Below, piece by piece: positions 21,275 to 23,111 of a stretch of 23,111 nucleotides of DNA (position 1 is the stretch's first letter; the number at the start of each line of letters is the position of its first letter). Below the pieces are notes generated by a model. It was not told where the DNA came from, searched no databases, and saw nothing but the letters and a program-made list of their open reading frames with translations. Source of the stretch: Pseudomonadota bacterium (GTDB taxonomy: Bacteria > Pseudomonadota > Gammaproteobacteria > Burkholderiales > Burkholderiaceae_B); NCBI GenBank assembly GCA_023388835.1, contig JAEWFK010000149.1, forward strand, positions 1 through 23,111, given 5' to 3'. The position numbers and the translations under genes are program-made.

Positions 21275-22511
21275 GTTGCAGGTTTTCTATACGTTGCGTG
21301 GCGGGTGGGTGGCTATCGTAAAAGGCGGAATGCAAAGGGTCGGGAGTCAGTGTGGCCGCATTATCGTCATAGAGCTTGACCAATGCGGAAACGAGCGCAG
21401 CGCTCGACGCCTGGCGGGCGGCATAGCGGTCGGCCTGGAACTCGTCGCGACGCGACAGCCACGCGGCCAGAGGTGTGATCCAGAACGTGAAGACCGGCAT
21501 GGCCAGAAAGAACAGTATCAAAGCCAGCGCATCGTTCGGACGCCCAAATTGCGGCGTCACACCCAAGCCTTCGTAAAACCAGAGTTGCCCCGACAACCAT
21601 GCCAGCACTGCGAAAAAGACCAGGGCGAAGGCGAAGGAGAGGACCATCCGGCGAAGGATGTGCCGATGTTTGAAGTGGCCCAGCTCATGGGCGAGCACCG
21701 CTTCGATTTCTTCTCCGTTCAGGCGGGACAGCAGCGTGTCGAAGAACACAATACGGCGCGCATTGCCGAAACCCGTGAAATAGGCATTGCCGTGGGCGGA
21801 GCGCCGGGATCCGTCCATGACGAACAGACCCTTCACGGAAAACCCGCAGCGTTGCATGAGTCCGTTGATGCGTTGCGAGACGTCAGGATTTTCCAAGGGT
21901 GTGAACTTGTTGAATACTGGCGCAATCACGGTGGGAAACAGCCAAATCAACAGGACATTGAAGGCAACCCAAGTGCCCCAGGCCCACCAGATCCAGTTCG
22001 TGCCGGTATTGCCCATGATCCACAACACCGCGGCGGCCAGCGGCGCACCAAACAGCAGCGAAAGCGCCAAGGTCTTGATGGAATCCATGATGAAGAGTGC
22101 GGGCGTCACACGATTGAAGCCGAAGCGCTGTTCGAGCCGGAACTTGTTGTACACGGCGAAGGGCAGGCCGATCACGCCCATGATGGCGAACACGGCGGCG
22201 ATGAGTGCCAGTTGACGCAGCATGTCGTTGTCGAACAAGTGCGCCAGCTGCACATCCAGGAACTGCAGCCCGCCCATGAGCGTGAAGGCCACCAGGACTA
22301 CAGCCTCGACCATGCGTTCCACGATGGTCAGGCGCATTTTGGCCACGGTATAGTCAGCGGCGCGCTGGTGGCTCCGCAGCCCGATGCGCGCCGAGAATGC
22401 ATCGGGAACACGGTCGCGATGGCGCAACACATGACGAATCTGGCGCGATGCGAGCCAAAGGCGCAGCAGCACGTCTGAGAGCAGGAAGGCGACGAACAGT
22501 AGGGAAAACAT
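21261..22511 (-). CDS. M48-family integral membrane zinc metalloprotease (Ste24 / CAAX protease 1-like)
   Basis: A 416-residue multi-pass inner-membrane protease. Zinc ligands are in HELGH (275-279), and the third ligand is E357 in RRDEFQADRYA. Hydrophobic segments flank both, including 1-20, 66-86, 100-120, 146-168, 176-198, 289-309 and 328-350. The overall plan matches Ste24/CAAX prenyl protease 1. Bacteria lack CAAX processing, and M48 members generally act in membrane protein quality control, so the true substrates are unknown. It forms a two-gene unit with rsgA (14-base overlap) and diverges from orn with a 45-base gap. Confidence 0.92.
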   Translation of the reverse strand: MFSLLFVAFLLSDVLLRLWLASRQIRHVLRHRDRVPDAFSARIGLRSHQRAADYTVAKMRLTIVERMVEAVVLVAFTLMGGLQFLDVQLAHLFDNDMLRQLALIAAVFAIMGVIGLPFAVYNKFRLEQRFGFNRVTPALFIMDSIKTLALSLLFGAPLAAAVLWIMGNTGTNWIWWAWGTWVAFNVLLIWLFPTVIAPVFNKFTPLENPDVSQRINGLMQRCGFSVKGLFVMDGSRRSAHGNAYFTGFGNARRIVFFDTLLSRLNGEEIEAVLAHELGHFKHRHILRRMVLSFAFALVFFAVLAWLSGQLWFYEGLGVTPQFGRPNDALALILFFLAMPVFTFWITPLAAWLSRRDEFQADRYAARQASSAALVSALVKLYDDNAATLTPDPLHSAFYDSHPPATQRIENLQHAPA

Positions 22512-22556
22512 ATTGGGCGTCTTATGCGAAAATCTCTATTTTCAAGAAGGGATTAT

Positions 22557-23102
22557 ATGGCGGGCAAAGAACAGCGCCTGGTCTGGATAGATATGGAGAT
22601 GACCGGCCTCGATCCAGAAAAGGAACGCATCATCGAACTGGCGGCGGTGATCACCGAACCCGACCTCACTTTGGTGGCCGAAGGCCCGGTACTGGTCGTG
22701 CATCAGTCCGATGAACTGCTCAACGCCATGGATAAATGGAACCAGTCCACGCATGGCAAGAGCGGCCTGATCGACAAGGTGAAGGCATCCTCCCTGACCG
22801 AAGCCGATGCTGAATCCCAGATGCTCGAGTTCCTGGCCAAGCATGTGCCCGCTGGAAAATCCCCCATGTGCGGCAATACCATCGGCCAGGATCGTCGCTT
22901 CATGGTCAAGTACATGCCCCGCCTCGAAGCTTTCTTCCATTATCGCAATCTTGATGTCAGCACGCTGAAGGAGCTGGCGTTGCGCTGGAAGCCCGAGGTC
23001 TACCGCAGCTTTCTCAAGCATAGCCGGCATGAAGCGCTGGCCGACATCTATGAGTCGATCTCGGAACTCAAGCATTACCGCGAGCACTTCATAAAGGTCT
23101 GA
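22557..23102 (+). CDS. orn: Oligoribonuclease
   Basis: A 181-residue 3'-to-5' exoribonuclease that degrades di- to short oligoribonucleotides, including pGpG from cyclic-di-GMP turnover, as a homodimer in the cytoplasm. The DEDDh catalytic residues are all visible: D12 and E14 (WIDMEMTGLD), D112 (GNTIGQDRRF), H158 and D163 (HSRHEALADIYES). The length is typical of Orn. ATG 22557 is supported by AAGG at 22547-22550, and an in-frame ATG at 22524 would add 11 residues without a ribosome-binding site. A small inverted repeat, GAAAAT-CTCT-ATTTTC (22528-22543), lies just upstream, between the divergent genes. The gene is complete and ends 9 bases before the window edge. Confidence 0.97.
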   Translation: MAGKEQRLVWIDMEMTGLDPEKERIIELAAVITEPDLTLVAEGPVLVVHQSDELLNAMDKWNQSTHGKSGLIDKVKASSLTEADAESQMLEFLAKHVPAGKSPMCGNTIGQDRRFMVKYMPRLEAFFHYRNLDVSTLKELALRWKPEVYRSFLKHSRHEALADIYESISELKHYREHFIKV

Positions 23103-23111
23103 CCTGAAGGC

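Noticed and set aside
21210..22478. Plus-strand open frame of 422 codons antisense to the M48 protease
   Set aside because: Composition is rich in Gln, Arg, Gly and His as expected of a shadow frame, and the opposite strand carries the intact HELGH protease.
22528..22543. GAAAAT-CTCT-ATTTTC inverted repeat between the M48 protease and orn as an operator
   Set aside because: Short and AT-only at its core, overlapping plausible promoter sequence. Nothing links it to a regulator, so I only mention it under orn.

Overview
The window looks like a chromosomal segment of a betaproteobacterium, most likely family Alcaligenaceae (the Bordetella/Achromobacter/Pusillimonas group). This rests on high GC content, a Bug-type (Bordetella uptake gene) periplasmic receptor, and the neighbourhoods hldD-comEA-like-cysM, etfB-etfA, and orn / M48 protease / rsgA. 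I recognised the families by eye; no database search was run. I saw no rRNA or tRNA gene, insertion sequence, prophage or CRISPR array. No stretch longer than 300 bases lacks a gene.

Region 1 (1-5802, housekeeping). The 3' end of hldD is followed by a secreted helix-hairpin-helix protein and cysM. The lipoprotein lytic transglycosylase mltB lies on the opposite strand and overlaps the end of cysM. A class II histone-deacetylase-like hydrolase diverges from mltB with only 11 bases between start codons. The electron-transfer flavoprotein genes etfB and etfA follow and end at a good intrinsic terminator.

Region 2 (5813-11892, catabolic island). A LysR regulator diverges from four co-oriented genes: a class III CoA-transferase, a crotonase-fold protein lacking the usual hydratase glutamates, a Bug solute receptor, and a long acyl-CoA dehydrogenase. 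Together they suggest uptake of an organic acid, CoA activation and flavin-dependent oxidation, with electrons probably passing to ETF. The substrate cannot be read from the sequence.

Region 3 (11893-13114, stress). A 1-Cys peroxiredoxin ends at a strong hairpin. Next comes a short gene behind two perfect CTGT-N8-ACAG LexA boxes. It encodes a predicted 71-residue protein with one C-terminal membrane helix. This putative SOS-induced small membrane protein is the best candidate in the window for an undescribed function.

Region 4 (13115-18883, minus strand). A LacI-family regulator with a probable self-operator is followed by a periplasmic binding protein, two permeases, an ABC ATPase and a GpdQ/CpdA-like metallophosphoesterase. 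The genes are tightly spaced or overlapping and read as one operon. The layout suggests import of a phosphodiester or other phosphorylated organic compound, cleaved in the cytoplasm.

Region 5 (19031-23111, housekeeping). rplS stands apart from other ribosomal genes, with its own probable promoter and terminator. It is followed by a CoA-pyrophosphatase-type Nudix gene. rsgA and a Ste24-like M48 protease overlap on the minus strand, and orn diverges from the protease.
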